Source of the DNA: Oceanospirillum beijerinckii DSM 7166
Lineage (GTDB): Bacteria > Pseudomonadota > Gammaproteobacteria > Pseudomonadales > Halomonadaceae
Assembly (NCBI RefSeq): GCF_000422425.1
Contig: NZ_AULT01000009.1
Coordinates: 1-64,000, forward strand
Direction of reading: 5' to 3'
Length of the DNA: 64,000 bases
Part shown: positions 1-12,663 of the stretch, in pieces
How positions within the stretch are numbered: position 1 is the stretch's first letter
Layout: each line of letters starts with the position of its first letter
The notes under the pieces: generated by a model
The model's database searches: none
What the model was told of the DNA's origin: nothing
What the model saw: only the letters and a program-made list of their open reading frames with translations
Translations under genes and position numbers: made by a program

Positions 1-1
1 G

Positions 2-238
2 CAATGGAAAGGAAGAAGCCGTTTAAGTAAGCAGGGGCCAGCCAAAATAAGAGCAAAGCTCTATATGGCAGCAGTCAGTTGTTTACAACATAACCCAGAT
101 ATTCGACATCAATTTAAGCGTTTAGTAGAGAAGGGTAAAAGTAAAGTGCAGGCCCTGTGCGCAGGTATGCGCAAGCTTGTTCAAATTTGTTTTGGTGTTG
201 TAAAGCATCAAAGCGAATATCACCCTCAATCAGCCTAA
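2..238 (+). CDS. IS110-family transposase, C-terminal end (cut by the window edge)
   Basis: An open frame enters from the left edge and ends at TAA 236-238, giving 78 residues. The translation contains GPAKIRAKLYMAAVSCLQHN followed by a basic stretch with a KVQALCAGMRKL-like helix. This is the usual C-terminal pattern of IS110/IS116/IS902 transposases (a small basic residue cluster, then LYMAA and HNP). The family uses a RuvC-like DEDD domain at the N-terminus, which lies outside the window, so completeness and activity cannot be judged. It sits directly upstream of the presumed oriC and mnmG, where Pseudomonas-like genomes carry mnmE, so it probably marks an insertion between these genes. 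The family call is fairly sure; the exact IS is not. Confidence 0.72.
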   Translation, partial: QWKGRSRLSKQGPAKIRAKLYMAAVSCLQHNPDIRHQFKRLVEKGKSKVQALCAGMRKLVQICFGVVKHQSEYHPQSA

Positions 239-429
239 AAGAGCTGTTGAAGGTGATTTGGAGAGATGGTATCTACGATTACTGCTCTCCCACCGTTCTA
301 GCAAAACAACACAAGCCTCACTTCGTTTGATCTTGGCTCAAATGCAATGCTCTCGGTCCTCTTACCCTTCTAGCTGCTTCGTTCAGCCTTAAGCCTCCAG
401 CTTTCCAGCCCTAAAAACCTAACTTTCCT

Positions 430-735
430 GTTCTGTATAACCCCAAGTATAATGATGGCTGAGCTATTGGGAAAAACTCAGGATAAATCTCCCTGTGTAT
501 AACTAGCTGCTTTATGCACACCCTACCCCCCGCTTCCTACCATGTTGCTGATAGCTAATACCTATGGTTAATCACATTACGCAAGCCCTCTATAATCTAG
601 CTTTAAATGAGTTATCCACAAAATTTATCCACACAATAACAATCACTATATTTATCTTCTTTTAAAATAAGTTAATTGATTATTGTGATTAACTTTCTGG
701 AAAAATCTTCACGTTATACACACCCCTGCTACTTC
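430..735. other. oriC: Candidate chromosomal replication origin (oriC) upstream of mnmG
   Basis: The gene-free stretch between the transposase end and mnmG (239-802) holds a cluster of DnaA boxes. Two are perfect TTATCCACA (612-620 and 625-633, + strand). Others fit TTATNCACA: 512-520 (TTATGCACA), 714-722 (TTATACACA) and 494-502 on the minus strand (TTATACACA). A weaker one-mismatch copy lies on the minus strand at 432-440. Positions 634-712 are strongly AT-rich with TTTTAAAATAA-like runs, suitable as an unwinding element. The region adjoins mnmG-rsmG-parAB, the classic origin neighbourhood. A TATAAT at 591-596 with a weak -35 (568-573) may serve mnmG. Only about one GATC was seen, so an E. 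coli-like Dam/SeqA arrangement is not evident. Positions 239-430 show nothing I recognise beyond a short CCTTAAGCCTCCAG motif near 387-400. Confidence 0.68.
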
Positions 736-802
736 TCATTTCTCTGGCTAGGTATATACTTGTGTCCCTTTTGCACGAACAGTCATAAATAGAGGTGAAA
801 TA

Positions 803-2737
803 GTGGATTATCCAACCCGCTTTGATGTCATTGTGATCGGTGGAGGTCACGCGGGAACAGAGGCCGCTCTGGCTTCGGCACGGATGGGCTGCTCTACCCT
901 GCTACTAACCCATAACATCGAAACTCTGGGACAGATGTCCTGTAACCCAGCCATTGGTGGTATCGGTAAAAGCCATTTGGTGAAGGAGATTGATGCCTTA
1001 GGTGGTGCTATGGCATTGGCTACTGACAAAGGTGGTATTCAGTTTCGTACCCTGAATAGCCGTAAAGGCCCGGCTGTTCGTGCCACCCGCGCACAGGCAG
1101 ATCGTATTCTGTATAAGGCGGCGATTCGCACTATCCTGGAAAACCAGCCTAATCTGACCATCTTTCAGCAATCTGCTGATGATCTGATTATGGATGGCGA
1201 TAAGGTGGCTGGAGCCGTCACGCAATCAGGGCTGCGTTTCCACTCTGAAACCGTGGTACTGACAGCAGGAACCTTCCTGGGCGGTATTATCCACATAGGC
1301 CTGGAGCAGCATTCCGGCGGTCGTGCCGGTGATCCACCATCGATTGCGTTGGCGAATCGTCTGCGTGAGATGCCGTTTCGTGTAGCACGTCTGAAAACCG
1401 GTACTCCACCTCGTATTGATGCCAAAACAGTAGACTTCTCAGTGATGACAGAACAGCCCGGTGATACACCGACGCCAGTGATGTCTTTCCTGGGTAAGCA
1501 ATCCGATCATCCTGAGCAGATCAGCTGCTACATCACCCATACCAATGAGCGTACCCACGATATTATCCGTGCGGGGCTGGATCGCTCACCCATGTATACC
1601 GGGGTGATTGAAGGGGTTGGGCCAAGATACTGCCCATCCATCGAAGATAAGATTCACCGCTTTGCCGATAAAGACAGCCATCAGGTGTTTATCGAGCCGG
1701 AAGGCTTGACCACCCATGAGTTGTACCCGAACGGGATTTCCACCAGTCTGCCGTTTGATGTTCAGCTGGAGCTGGTGCGTTCTATGCGCGGTATGGAAAA
1801 CGCTCATATCATGCGTCCGGGTTATGCCATCGAATACGATTTCTTTAATCCACAGGACCTGAAACACACTCTGGAAACCAAATTTGTCCACAACCTGTTT
1901 TTTGCCGGTCAGATCAACGGTACGACAGGTTATGAGGAGGCCGGTGCTCAAGGCCTGTTAGCGGGTCTGAATGCGGGTTTGCGTGCTCAGGGCAAAGAGG
2001 GCTGGTACCCCCGTCGCGATGAAGCCTATATCGGCGTTATGGTGGATGATCTGATTACGCTGGGAACCAATGAGCCGTACCGTATGTTTACCAGCCGGGC
2101 GGAGTATCGTCTGATTCTGCGTGAAGATAACGCCGATCTGCGTCTGACAGAAAAAGGCCGTGAGCTGGGGCTGGTGGATGATTTGCGTTGGGCTGCGTTC
2201 AGTGCCAAAAAAGAGGGCATTGAGCAGGAGACAGAGCGTCTGGCCAGCAGCTGGATTCAGCCAAAAACCGAACAAGCGGAAAAGATCCAGGAGAAGACCG
2301 GCCAGCCAATGGCACGGGAATACAATCTGTTGGATCTGCTGAAACGTCCCGAACTGGAATACGATGACGTCGCCAATCTGCGCGGCGAAGCGGTTGAAGA
2401 TCCTCAAGTAGCCGAGCAGGTGCAGATTCAGGTGAAGTACGCCGGTTATATCGCCCGCCAGCAGGAAGAGATCGAAAAACTGCGTCGCCATGAAAATACG
2501 CCGTTACCGGCCGATATGGACTACAGCGGTATCGATGGTATGTCCAATGAGATTCGTCAGAAACTGAGTGAAGCCAAACCTCAGACGCTGGCTGCGGCCA
2601 GTCGTATTCCGGGGGTGACGCCAGCTGCGGTTTCATTGCTGCTGATTCATTTGAAAAAGCGTTCCATGCTGCAAAAAAGCACCCAGAGCGTAGACGGCAC
2701 TCAACAGAACAACCAAGTACAGCAGGCAGAGGCATAA
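803..2737 (+). CDS. mnmG: tRNA uridine-34 5-carboxymethylaminomethyl modification enzyme MnmG (GidA)
   Basis: FAD-dependent partner of MnmE that builds the cmnm5 group on U34 of certain tRNAs in the cytoplasm. The N-terminus carries the Rossmann FAD motif [12 protein letters not shown] (about residues 10-22). Family motifs [14 protein letters not shown] and [18 protein letters not shown] follow, and a helical C-terminal domain completes 644 residues, close to the usual 620-635. The start is GTG at 803, preceded by AGAGGTG at 791-797. rsmG follows after only 6 bases, so the two are co-transcribed. mnmE is not in the window; an IS110 transposase end lies upstream instead. Identification is secure. 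Confidence 0.97.
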   Translation: MDYPTRFDVIVIGGGHAGTEAALASARMGCSTLLLTHNIETLGQMSCNPAIGGIGKSHLVKEIDALGGAMALATDKGGIQFRTLNSRKGPAVRATRAQADRILYKAAIRTILENQPNLTIFQQSADDLIMDGDKVAGAVTQSGLRFHSETVVLTAGTFLGGIIHIGLEQHSGGRAGDPPSIALANRLREMPFRVARLKTGTPPRIDAKTVDFSVMTEQPGDTPTPVMSFLGKQSDHPEQISCYITHTNERTHDIIRAGLDRSPMYTGVIEGVGPRYCPSIEDKIHRFADKDSHQVFIEPEGLTTHELYPNGISTSLPFDVQLELVRSMRGMENAHIMRPGYAIEYDFFNPQDLKHTLETKFVHNLFFAGQINGTTGYEEAGAQGLLAGLNAGLRAQGKEGWYPRRDEAYIGVMVDDLITLGTNEPYRMFTSRAEYRLILREDNADLRLTEKGRELGLVDDLRWAAFSAKKEGIEQETERLASSWIQPKTEQAEKIQEKTGQPMAREYNLLDLLKRPELEYDDVANLRGEAVEDPQVAEQVQIQVKYAGYIARQQEEIEKLRRHENTPLPADMDYSGIDGMSNEIRQKLSEAKPQTLAAASRIPGVTPAAVSLLLIHLKKRSMLQKSTQSVDGTQQNNQVQQAEA

Positions 2738-2743
2738 ACGAGC

Positions 2744-3370
2744 ATGACACTGGAGCAACAACTGGCACAAGGCATCAGCCAAATGGGGCTGGATATCAGT
2801 GCAGAACAGCAGAGCAAACTGATGGATTACCTCAATCTGCTGGCCAAGTGGAACAAGGCGTTTAACCTGACCGCTGTGCGTGATCCTGCAGAGATGGTGT
2901 CCCGTCATCTGTTGGACAGTTTAAGTATTCTGCCCTATGTCAAAGGCCCACGTTGTATCGATGTGGGTTCTGGCGGCGGCTTACCGGGTATCCCGCTGGC
3001 AATTATTCGTCCTGACCTGGATATTACCTTGTTGGACAGTAATGGTAAAAAAAGCCGTTTTCAGTTTCAGGCCGTCACCACGCTGCAACTGAACAATGTT
3101 CAGGTAGAAAATAAACGGGTGGAAGCCTTCCAGCCGGAGCAGGGCTACGATCAAATTATCAGTCGGGCTTTCAGCTCGATGGAAGATATGGTCAACTGGA
3201 CCCTGCATTTTGCCGATGAGAATACACAATGGCTGGCGATGAAGGGGGTTTATCCTCATGATGAGCTGGCGGCATTACCCGATAATATTCTTTGTCAGAC
3301 TGTACATACCCTGCATGTACCAGGCACCGAGGGGGAGCGGCACCTGGTAGAGCTGAAGCGGGTGTCTTAA
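2744..3370 (+). CDS. rsmG: 16S rRNA (guanine-527-N7)-methyltransferase RsmG (GidB)
   Basis: SAM-dependent methyltransferase that modifies G527 of 16S rRNA in the 530 loop. The 208 residues match the family length. Motifs visible are KWNKAFNLTAVRDP near residue 35, the SAM-binding DVGSGGGLPGIPLAI (about residues 74-88), and the later SRAFSSMEDM segment. The gene begins 6 bases after mnmG stops, as in most gammaproteobacteria, and 18 bases separate its stop from the parA ATG, suggesting an mnmG-rsmG-parA transcript. Confidence 0.96.
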   Translation: MTLEQQLAQGISQMGLDISAEQQSKLMDYLNLLAKWNKAFNLTAVRDPAEMVSRHLLDSLSILPYVKGPRCIDVGSGGGLPGIPLAIIRPDLDITLLDSNGKKSRFQFQAVTTLQLNNVQVENKRVEAFQPEQGYDQIISRAFSSMEDMVNWTLHFADENTQWLAMKGVYPHDELAALPDNILCQTVHTLHVPGTEGERHLVELKRVS

Positions 3371-3388
3371 TCCGTAAGGAAGAAAGTG

Positions 3389-4171
3389 ATGGCCAATATT
3401 TTTGCAGTGACCAATCAGAAAGGCGGTGTGGGTAAAACCACTACTTGCGTCAACTTGGCGGCGTCTTTGGTGGCGACCAAGCGTAAGGTGCTGCTGATTG
3501 ATCTGGATCCCCAGGGAAATGCCACTATGGGCAGTGGCGTGGATAAATACAGCTGTGAAGTATCCGTATGCGACCTCTTGCTGGGCGAAGCCAGCTTTGA
3601 TGAAGTGGTCCGGAAAACTGATCCGGCGGGCTATGATATTCTGCCCGCTAATGCGGAACTGACCTCTGCGGAGGTGCATCTGCTACAGCAGGGTAACGGT
3701 GGCCTGAGTCTGAAAACAGCCCTGTCAGAGAATCAGTCCAAATATGATTTTATTCTGATCGACTGTCCGCCATCGCTGAATATGCTGACGGTGAATGCGC
3801 TAACGGCTGCTCGGGGTGTGATTATTCCGGTGCAGTGTGAGTACTATGCGCTGGAGGGACTCTCTTCGCTGATTCAGACCATCGAGCAGATCAGTGAAAG
3901 TATCAACCCGGATCTGCAGGTAGAAGGCCTGTTACGTACCATGTTTGATCCTCGCAATAGCCTGACCCGTGATGTGTCAGCTCAGCTGACGGAACACTTT
4001 GGTGATAAGGTTTACAACACCGTGATTCCACGCAATGTACGTCTGGCAGAAGCCCCTAGTCATGGTTTACCTGTATTGGCTTACGATGAGAAGTCCAAAG
4101 GCAGTCTGGCTTATCTGGCCCTGGCCGGAGAGCTGACCCGCAAAAACAAGAAAAAGAAAGTAACCGCCTGA
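3389..4171 (+). CDS. parA: Chromosome partitioning ATPase ParA (Soj)
   Basis: Walker-type ATPase that binds DNA non-specifically and moves ParB-parS origin complexes apart. It begins MANIFAVTNQKGGVGKTTT, containing the deviant Walker A motif KGGVGKTT, with DLDPQGNAT and the Walker B-like FILIDCPPSLN further on; 260 residues is normal for chromosomal ParA. A GTG at 3386 is in frame, but ATG 3389 lies about six bases after the TAAGGAAG ribosome binding site, so I chose it. parB follows after a 170-base gap that shows no obvious terminator. Confidence 0.96.
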   Translation: MANIFAVTNQKGGVGKTTTCVNLAASLVATKRKVLLIDLDPQGNATMGSGVDKYSCEVSVCDLLLGEASFDEVVRKTDPAGYDILPANAELTSAEVHLLQQGNGGLSLKTALSENQSKYDFILIDCPPSLNMLTVNALTAARGVIIPVQCEYYALEGLSSLIQTIEQISESINPDLQVEGLLRTMFDPRNSLTRDVSAQLTEHFGDKVYNTVIPRNVRLAEAPSHGLPVLAYDEKSKGSLAYLALAGELTRKNKKKKVTA

Positions 4172-4341
4172 TCGCTGTAATCCCTATGTCATTTTAAAAC
4201 CCATGTTGAACCGGACAGAGAGATGTCTGGTCAAGATGCGTTGTCATGGATACCAGGAAAGGTCAAATAAGGGCATGTTCAATCGTGTCCTGATGCTTTA
4301 ACGCTTTAGGTGTTCATCATTTAACGGAGTTTGAAGTAACA

Positions 4342-5265
4342 ATGTCGGCAAAAAAACGTGGTTTAGGACGTGGGCTTGATGCCCTGCTTGGCTCAGGTAT
4401 GGCAAAGGCTAGTGAGCCCCGTGATGTGCCTGTTACTCCTCCTGTTGCAGAAAAAAATACTCCTGCCCAGGAAACTTCAGAGATTAAAGATGGTCAGATG
4501 AGGCACCTGCCGGTAGAGTTTCTGCGTCGTGGCCGTTATCAGCCCCGGCGTGATATGAATCCGGACTCCCTGGAAGATCTGGCGAGCTCTATTCGTGCCC
4601 AGGGTATTATGCAGCCTATTGTGGTACGTCCGCTGGCAGGTAAAGACGAGTTTGAAATTATTGCCGGTGAGCGCCGTTGGCGTGCCGCTCAGTTAGCAGA
4701 GCTGGATCAGGTGCCTGTTATCGTGCGCTATGTCAGTGACGATGCTGCGGTCGCGATGGCGTTGATTGAGAATATCCAGCGCGAAAATCTAAATCCGGTT
4801 GAAGAAGCCTTTGCTTTGCAGCGTCTGCAACAGGAATTTGAGCTAACTCAGCAGCAGGTAGCTGATGCTGTGGGTAAGTCACGCTCAGCCGTCACAAACC
4901 TGTTACGACTGTTGGCGTTGCCTGATGATGTGAAAAAGATGCTGGAATATGGTGATCTGGAGATGGGACATGCCCGTGCGCTGCTAGGTCTGGACCAGGA
5001 ACAGCAGAGTCATGCCGCTCGCCAAGTGGTGGCTAAGGGCATGTCGGTGCGTCAGACCGAAGCGCTGGTGCGCAAGATGCAGCAGCCGCCTGCAGAGAAA
5101 GCGAAGCCAATGCATAGTGCTGATGTAGAGCGACTGGAGCGCACACTGGGTGAACGCCTGGGAACAGGGGTTCAAATTCGTCACAATCAGAAGGGTAAAG
5201 GCAAGCTGGTGATCAGCTATGGCAGTCTGGATGAGTTGGACGGGATTCTTGGTCACATTAAATAA
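4342..5265 (+). CDS. parB: Chromosome partitioning protein ParB (Spo0J), CTP-dependent clamp
   Basis: Binds parS and spreads on origin DNA as partner of ParA. The protein starts SAKKRGLGRGLDALLGSG, the ParA-stimulating N-terminal peptide. The conserved QPRRDMNPDSLEDLASSI and the nucleotide-binding motif AGERRWRAAQLA (about residue 110) follow, then ENIQRENLNPVEEA, an HTH (VADAVGKSRSAVTNLLRLL) and a C-terminal dimerisation domain; 307 residues. ATG 4342 is preceded by ACGGAG. It has its own upstream gap after parA. I found no perfect parS palindrome near it. Confidence 0.96.
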   Translation: MSAKKRGLGRGLDALLGSGMAKASEPRDVPVTPPVAEKNTPAQETSEIKDGQMRHLPVEFLRRGRYQPRRDMNPDSLEDLASSIRAQGIMQPIVVRPLAGKDEFEIIAGERRWRAAQLAELDQVPVIVRYVSDDAAVAMALIENIQRENLNPVEEAFALQRLQQEFELTQQQVADAVGKSRSAVTNLLRLLALPDDVKKMLEYGDLEMGHARALLGLDQEQQSHAARQVVAKGMSVRQTEALVRKMQQPPAEKAKPMHSADVERLERTLGERLGTGVQIRHNQKGKGKLVISYGSLDELDGILGHIK

Positions 5266-5280
5266 GTGGCCGCGAATAAG

Positions 5281-5374
5281 TTATCCACATGGGGAAGAAA
5301 ACTCATCTATTGGTCTTATTAAACGGTTTTCTGTGGGTAATTATGTTGAATGGCATTGGCAATGCCCCTATAAT
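5281..5374 (+). promoter_or_regulatory. Promoter of the ATP synthase operon with an overlapping DnaA box
   Basis: TTGAAT at 5346-5351 and TATAAT at 5369-5374 are separated by exactly 17 bases, a near-consensus sigma-70 promoter 80 bases before atpI. A perfect DnaA box TTATCCACA lies at 5281-5289, and a one-mismatch reverse copy (TGTGGGTAA) lies near 5333-5341, just upstream of the -35. The promoter is read directly from the sequence; control by DnaA is inference. Confidence 0.6.
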
Positions 5375-5454
5375 CCTGTGCCGTCACAATCGGACAGTAG
5401 TGTGAATTTCAACTTGCGAAGCATCGGTTAAGCCGGTGTTTTTTAGGAGAGGCG

Positions 5455-5838
5455 ATGGGCGCCAAAAGCGCACAGTTACGACGACCGAAGGTTCTACGTG
5501 TTGTCGCTTTACAGGTTGTCGTAACCCTCCTGGTAACACTAGGCAGTTTTCTAGCCAAGGGTTCTGTTGAAGCGTATTCCGCACTGTTAGGTGGTGTCGT
5601 CTGTTTTTTACCCAACCTGTATTTTGCCTGGGCAGCTTTCCGCTATCAGGGCGCGCAGGCGGCAAAACAGATCGTCCGCTCGTTTTATAAAGCGGAAGCA
5701 GTGAAGTTTGGTTTAACGGCCGTATTATTTGCTTTGGTTTTTGCCTTAGTACGTCCCTTAAACCCAATTTATTTCTTTTTAACTTACGCTGTGGTTCAAG
5801 TAGTGCATTGGCTATCTCCTTTGGTGATAAAACGCTGA
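5455..5838 (+). CDS. atpI: ATP synthase assembly protein AtpI
   Basis: Small membrane protein that assists c-ring assembly or Mg2+ supply for the Fo sector. The 127 residues hold four hydrophobic segments; ALLGGVVCFLPNLYFAW is typical of the gammaproteobacterial AtpI family. ATG 5455 follows a good AGGAGAGG site. It is the first gene of the atp operon, 39 bases ahead of atpB, its usual position. The sequence is poorly conserved in general, so position carries part of the call. Confidence 0.9.
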   Translation: MGAKSAQLRRPKVLRVVALQVVVTLLVTLGSFLAKGSVEAYSALLGGVVCFLPNLYFAWAAFRYQGAQAAKQIVRSFYKAEAVKFGLTAVLFALVFALVRPLNPIYFFLTYAVVQVVHWLSPLVIKR

Positions 5839-6699
<861 letters not shown>

Positions 6700-6744
6700 G
6701 ATTTTGTTTTATCGCTTTAACTTTAACCTTTAACTGAAATTTAA

Positions 6745-7041
<297 letters not shown>

Positions 7042-7101
7042 TCATTAAGCTGGTTTTTTTAACCCTTAATCGATCAACACTGGAAAGCAAGGGGTGATGG
7101 C

Positions 7102-7572
7102 GTGAATCTGAACTTAACACTGGTAGGCCAAGCCATCTCGTTTGCGATTTTTGTCTGGTTCTGCATGAAGTACGTATGGCCTCCTGTAATGGAAGCCATG
7201 CATGCTCGCCAGAAAAAAATTGCAGATGGTTTGGATGCTGCAAGTCGTGCCGCACGTGACCTTGAACTGGCTCAAGAAAAAGCCGGTCAACAGTTACGTG
7301 AAGGTAAAGAACAAGCAGCCCTGATTATTGAGCAAGCGAATAAGCGAGCTAACCAAATCGTTGAAGAAGCAAAAGACAATGCACGCTCTGAAGGCGAACG
7401 TTTACTGGCTGCCGCTCAAGCTGAGATTGAGCAGGAAGTAAACCGCGCTAAAGAAGAGCTGCGCAAGCAAGTGTCTACACTGGCACTGAAAGGCGCTGAG
7501 CAAGTTCTGAACGCTTCTATTGACGAAAAAGCCCACGCTGAGCTTGTCGAGAAACTCGCAGCTGAGCTATAA
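7102..7572 (+). CDS. atpF: F1Fo ATP synthase subunit b
   Basis: Peripheral stalk subunit that links subunit a to F1. The 156 residues comprise one N-terminal membrane helix (about residues 5-27, with [11 protein letters not shown]) and a long charged, alanine-rich coiled coil. The start is GTG at 7102, preceded by AAGGGGTG. atpH follows after 12 bases. Length and order match E. coli AtpF. Confidence 0.96.
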   Translation: MNLNLTLVGQAISFAIFVWFCMKYVWPPVMEAMHARQKKIADGLDAASRAARDLELAQEKAGQQLREGKEQAALIIEQANKRANQIVEEAKDNARSEGERLLAAAQAEIEQEVNRAKEELRKQVSTLALKGAEQVLNASIDEKAHAELVEKLAAEL

Positions 7573-7584
7573 GCGAGGTGACCG

Positions 7585-8118
7585 ATGGCTGAATTAAGCA
7601 CTGTTGCCCGGCCATATGCAAAAGCTGCCTTTGAGTATGCTTTGAGCCAGGGCAAATTGGCTGAATGGTCTAATATGCTGGCAGCCGCAGCAAATGCTGT
7701 ATCTGACCCAGCTGTTCAGAATGTACTGAGCAACCCAGCCGTATCTCACGATCAGAAAGCAGGTGTCATCAATGATATCTGTCCTGACTTGGATGAGAAT
7801 GGCAGAAACTTTGTACAAACTCTGAGCGAAGTAAGCCGTTTGTCTCTGTTCCCTCAAATTGCTGAGCAATTTGAAACGCTGAAGGCGGAACAGGAAAAAA
7901 TGGTTGAGGTGGAAATTACTTCTGCCTATGAGCTGACAAATGAACAGCAGACCAAGTTGGCACAAGCTCTGCAAAAACGTTTGAATCGTGAAATTAAAAT
8001 CCAGACTCAGGTCGACAAGAGCCTCATAGGCGGCGTTTTGATCCATGCTGGCGATACTGTTATTGACGGTTCAGTACGTGGAAAGCTTGCGAAATTGGCC
8101 GAGGCAATGAATTCCTGA
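7585..8118 (+). CDS. atpH: F1Fo ATP synthase subunit delta
   Basis: Connects the tip of F1 to the b-subunit stalk. The 177 residues start with [18 protein letters not shown], the family hallmark, and end with a [19 protein letters not shown] motif characteristic of AtpH. A GAGGTG ribosome binding site lies just before ATG 7585; 16 bases separate it from atpA. Confidence 0.96.
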   Translation: MAELSTVARPYAKAAFEYALSQGKLAEWSNMLAAAANAVSDPAVQNVLSNPAVSHDQKAGVINDICPDLDENGRNFVQTLSEVSRLSLFPQIAEQFETLKAEQEKMVEVEITSAYELTNEQQTKLAQALQKRLNREIKIQTQVDKSLIGGVLIHAGDTVIDGSVRGKLAKLAEAMNS

Positions 8119-8134
8119 GTTTGAGGGACATGGC

Positions 8135-9679
8135 ATGCAGCAACTGAATCCATCTGAGATCAGCGAAATTATCAAGAAGCGCATCGAAAATACCGATGTG
8201 ACTTCTGAAGCCCGTACACAGGGCACAATTGTAAGCGTATCCGACGGTATCGTAACCATTCATGGTCTGGCTGACGTAATGTACGGGGAGATGATTGAAT
8301 TCCCTGGCGGCGTGTACGGCATGGCGATGAACCTGGAGCGTGACTCTGTTGGTGCTGTAGTGTTAGGTGATTACCTATCACTGCAGGAAGGCATGACTGC
8401 TAAATGTACTGGTCGTATTCTGGAAGCTCCAGTTGGTCCAGAACTGAAAGGTCGTGTTGTAGACGCACTGGGTAACCCAATCGATGGTAAAGGCCCGATC
8501 GACGCGAAAGAAACTGACGCGGTTGAGAAGGTAGCACCAGGCGTACTGTGGCGTAAGTCGGTAGATCAACCAGTTCAAACTGGTTATAAAGCGGTCGACG
8601 CCATGGTACCGGTAGGTCGTGGTCAGCGTGAGCTGATCATTGGCGACCGTCAGATTGGTAAGACTGCGATCGCGATTGACGCAATCATCAACCAGAAAGA
8701 TTCAGGTATTACCTGTATCTATGTGGCGATTGGTCAGAAGCAGTCTACTATTGCTAACGTAGTACGTAAGCTGGAAGAGCACGGTGCTATGGATCACACC
8801 ATCGTTGTAAACGCTGGTGCATCCGATCCTGCTTCCATGCAGTTCCTGGCGCCGTACGCCGGTTGCTCCATGGGTGAATACTTCCGTGACCGTGGTGAAG
8901 ACGCTCTGATCATCTACGATGATCTGACTAAACAAGCATGGGCATATCGTCAGATTTCCCTGCTTCTGCGTCGTCCACCTGGTCGTGAAGCATACCCAGG
9001 TGACGTTTTCTACCTCCACTCCCGTCTGCTGGAACGTGCTTCTCGTGTAAGTGAAGAGTACGTTGAGAAGTTCACCAATGGTGAAGTGAAAGGCCAGACT
9101 GGTTCTCTGACGGCTCTGCCGATCATTGAAACTCAAGGTGGTGACGTATCTGCATTCGTACCGACCAACGTAATTTCCATTACCGATGGTCAGATCTTCG
9201 TAGAAACCAGCATGTTTAACGCGGGTATTCGTCCTGCAATGAACGCCGGTATCTCGGTATCTCGTGTAGGTGGTGCAGCACAGACTAAGCTGATTTCCAA
9301 ACTGGGCGGTGGTATTCGTCTGGCACTGGCTCAGTATCGTGAACTGGCAGCATTCTCCCAGTTTGCATCTGACCTGGATGAAGCGACTCGTAAGCAGCTG
9401 GAGCACGGTCAGCGTGTAACTGAGCTGATGAAGCAGAAACAGTACTCTCCTCTGTCTATCGCAGAAATGGGTGTTGTACTGTACGCCGCTAACGAAGGTT
9501 TCCTGGACGATGTTCCAGTAAACAAAATTGGTGATTTTGAAGCCGGCCTGCTGTCTTTCATGAACAGTGAAAAAGCAGACTTTATGGCAGCGACTAACCA
9601 ATCTGGCGCTTACAACGACGATATCAAAGCTGGCTTTAAAGCTGGTATTGAGCAATTCAAAGCAACTCAAACCTGGTAA
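8135..9679 (+). CDS. atpA: F1Fo ATP synthase subunit alpha
   Basis: Non-catalytic nucleotide-binding subunit of the F1 hexamer, 514 residues. The Walker A motif [11 protein letters not shown] lies near residues 169-179, the [17 protein letters not shown] segment contains the Walker B region, and the [20 protein letters not shown] motif is typical of alpha. It starts [17 protein letters not shown], as in other gammaproteobacteria. ATG 8135 follows GAGGGACATGGC. Gene order is fully conserved. Confidence 0.98.
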   Translation: MQQLNPSEISEIIKKRIENTDVTSEARTQGTIVSVSDGIVTIHGLADVMYGEMIEFPGGVYGMAMNLERDSVGAVVLGDYLSLQEGMTAKCTGRILEAPVGPELKGRVVDALGNPIDGKGPIDAKETDAVEKVAPGVLWRKSVDQPVQTGYKAVDAMVPVGRGQRELIIGDRQIGKTAIAIDAIINQKDSGITCIYVAIGQKQSTIANVVRKLEEHGAMDHTIVVNAGASDPASMQFLAPYAGCSMGEYFRDRGEDALIIYDDLTKQAWAYRQISLLLRRPPGREAYPGDVFYLHSRLLERASRVSEEYVEKFTNGEVKGQTGSLTALPIIETQGGDVSAFVPTNVISITDGQIFVETSMFNAGIRPAMNAGISVSRVGGAAQTKLISKLGGGIRLALAQYRELAAFSQFASDLDEATRKQLEHGQRVTELMKQKQYSPLSIAEMGVVLYAANEGFLDDVPVNKIGDFEAGLLSFMNSEKADFMAATNQSGAYNDDIKAGFKAGIEQFKATQTW

Positions 9680-9755
9680 GTTGTTTGCCCACAGTGTCTA
9701 GCTGTGGGCACCCATTACTGAGTTTAAGTTTGTTTTTTGAATAAGGCGAGATGCT

Positions 9756-10613
9756 ATGGCAGTCGGAAAAGAGATTAAAAACCAGATCGCGAGCATCGGT
9801 AACACGCGTAAGATTACAAGCGCGATGGAGATGGTTGCCGCGAGTAAGATGCGCCGTGCACAAGATCGCATGGCCGCCAGCCAGCCTTATGCTAAGCAGA
9901 TTCGTAAAGTTGTAGGTCATATTGCTAACGCAACACCTGAGTATCGCCACCAGTATATGGAAGAGCGAGATGTAAAACGTGTGGGTTACATCGTTGTTTC
10001 TTCTGATCGTGGTCTTTGTGGTGGTCTGAACGTGAATATGTTCAAGGCCATGCTGAAGAACATGAAGGAATGGCATGCTAAGGGCGTAGAACAACAGTTC
10101 TGTGCAGTTGGTAATAAAGCCGTAGCTTTCTTCCGCTCCAATGGTGGCAAAGTATTGGCCACTAAAACCGGACTGGGTGACGCTCCGGTTGCGAGCGATC
10201 TGATTGGTAGTGTCAAGGTAGTACTTGATGCCTATGATGCAGGTGAACTGGATCGTGTTTATCTGGTGTACAACCAGTTTGTAAACACGATGACCCAGAA
10301 GCCGGTTGTAGAGCAGTTACTGCCTTTGCAGGCTGAAGAAGAAACCGCCGCTGATCACTGGGACTACCTGTATGAACCGGATGCTAAAGAGCTTCTGGAT
10401 AAGGTACTGGTACGTTACGTTGAGTCTCAAACGTATCAGGCAGTGGTCGAGAACAATGCTTGTGAGCAGTCCGCGCGTATGTTGGCGATGAAAAACGCCA
10501 CCGATAACGCCGGTGACCTGATCAACAGCCTTCAGTTGGTATACAACAAGGCGCGTCAGGCAGCGATTACACAGGAAATTTCCGAAATCGTGGGCGGTGC
10601 TGCAGCGGTATAA
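9756..10613 (+). CDS. atpG: F1Fo ATP synthase subunit gamma
   Basis: Central rotor shaft that couples c-ring rotation to the catalytic sites. The 285 residues start [20 protein letters not shown] and end with [20 protein letters not shown]; both terminal helices carry the conserved rotor residues. The middle contains [12 protein letters not shown] 76-base spacer after atpA contains a GTGCCCACAG-like inverted repeat (near 9687-9710), a possible RNA processing or attenuation hairpin. Confidence 0.97.
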   Translation: MAVGKEIKNQIASIGNTRKITSAMEMVAASKMRRAQDRMAASQPYAKQIRKVVGHIANATPEYRHQYMEERDVKRVGYIVVSSDRGLCGGLNVNMFKAMLKNMKEWHAKGVEQQFCAVGNKAVAFFRSNGGKVLATKTGLGDAPVASDLIGSVKVVLDAYDAGELDRVYLVYNQFVNTMTQKPVVEQLLPLQAEEETAADHWDYLYEPDAKELLDKVLVRYVESQTYQAVVENNACEQSARMLAMKNATDNAGDLINSLQLVYNKARQAAITQEISEIVGGAAAV

Positions 10614-10619
10614 CGCTGA

Positions 10620-12496
<1,877 letters not shown>

Positions 12497-12510
12497 TCAG
12501 CACCGCTCGA

Positions 12511-12542
12511 AAAAAGGCGGCCTTTGGGCCGCCTTTTTTTTT
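12511..12542 (+). terminator. Rho-independent terminator of the atp operon
   Basis: A GC-rich stem GGCGGCC (12516-12522) pairs with GGCCGCC (12527-12533) around a 4-base loop, with A-run and T-run flanks. The T-run of about nine bases makes it a strong terminator, 15 bases after atpC. Confidence 0.93.
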
Positions 12543-12663
12543 GTCTGAAATTTGCGCTATTTTTGCCCTTTCCGATAAGGCTTTATTGCTACGCTGACAA
12601 GGCATTATCGGTAAGGATTTATTAGTATGACACTCTGCATCTGATCAATTGGGTAAAGAAAGT

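Noticed and set aside
2199-2768. 189-residue antisense frame in mnmG
   Set aside because: A shadow of the GC pattern of mnmG, with no ribosome binding site and no recognisable domain.
3200-5400. parS site near parAB
   Set aside because: No TGTTTCACGTGAAACA-like palindrome was seen here. CACGTG cores at 29231-29240, 31485-31492 and 33619-33626 are not flanked correctly.
5219-5431. 70-codon frame over the atp promoter
   Set aside because: It overlaps parB and the promoter; a shadow frame without family features.
12649-12663. TTG start for glmU
   Set aside because: It adds five residues not seen in family members; ATG 12664 gives the standard N-terminus.
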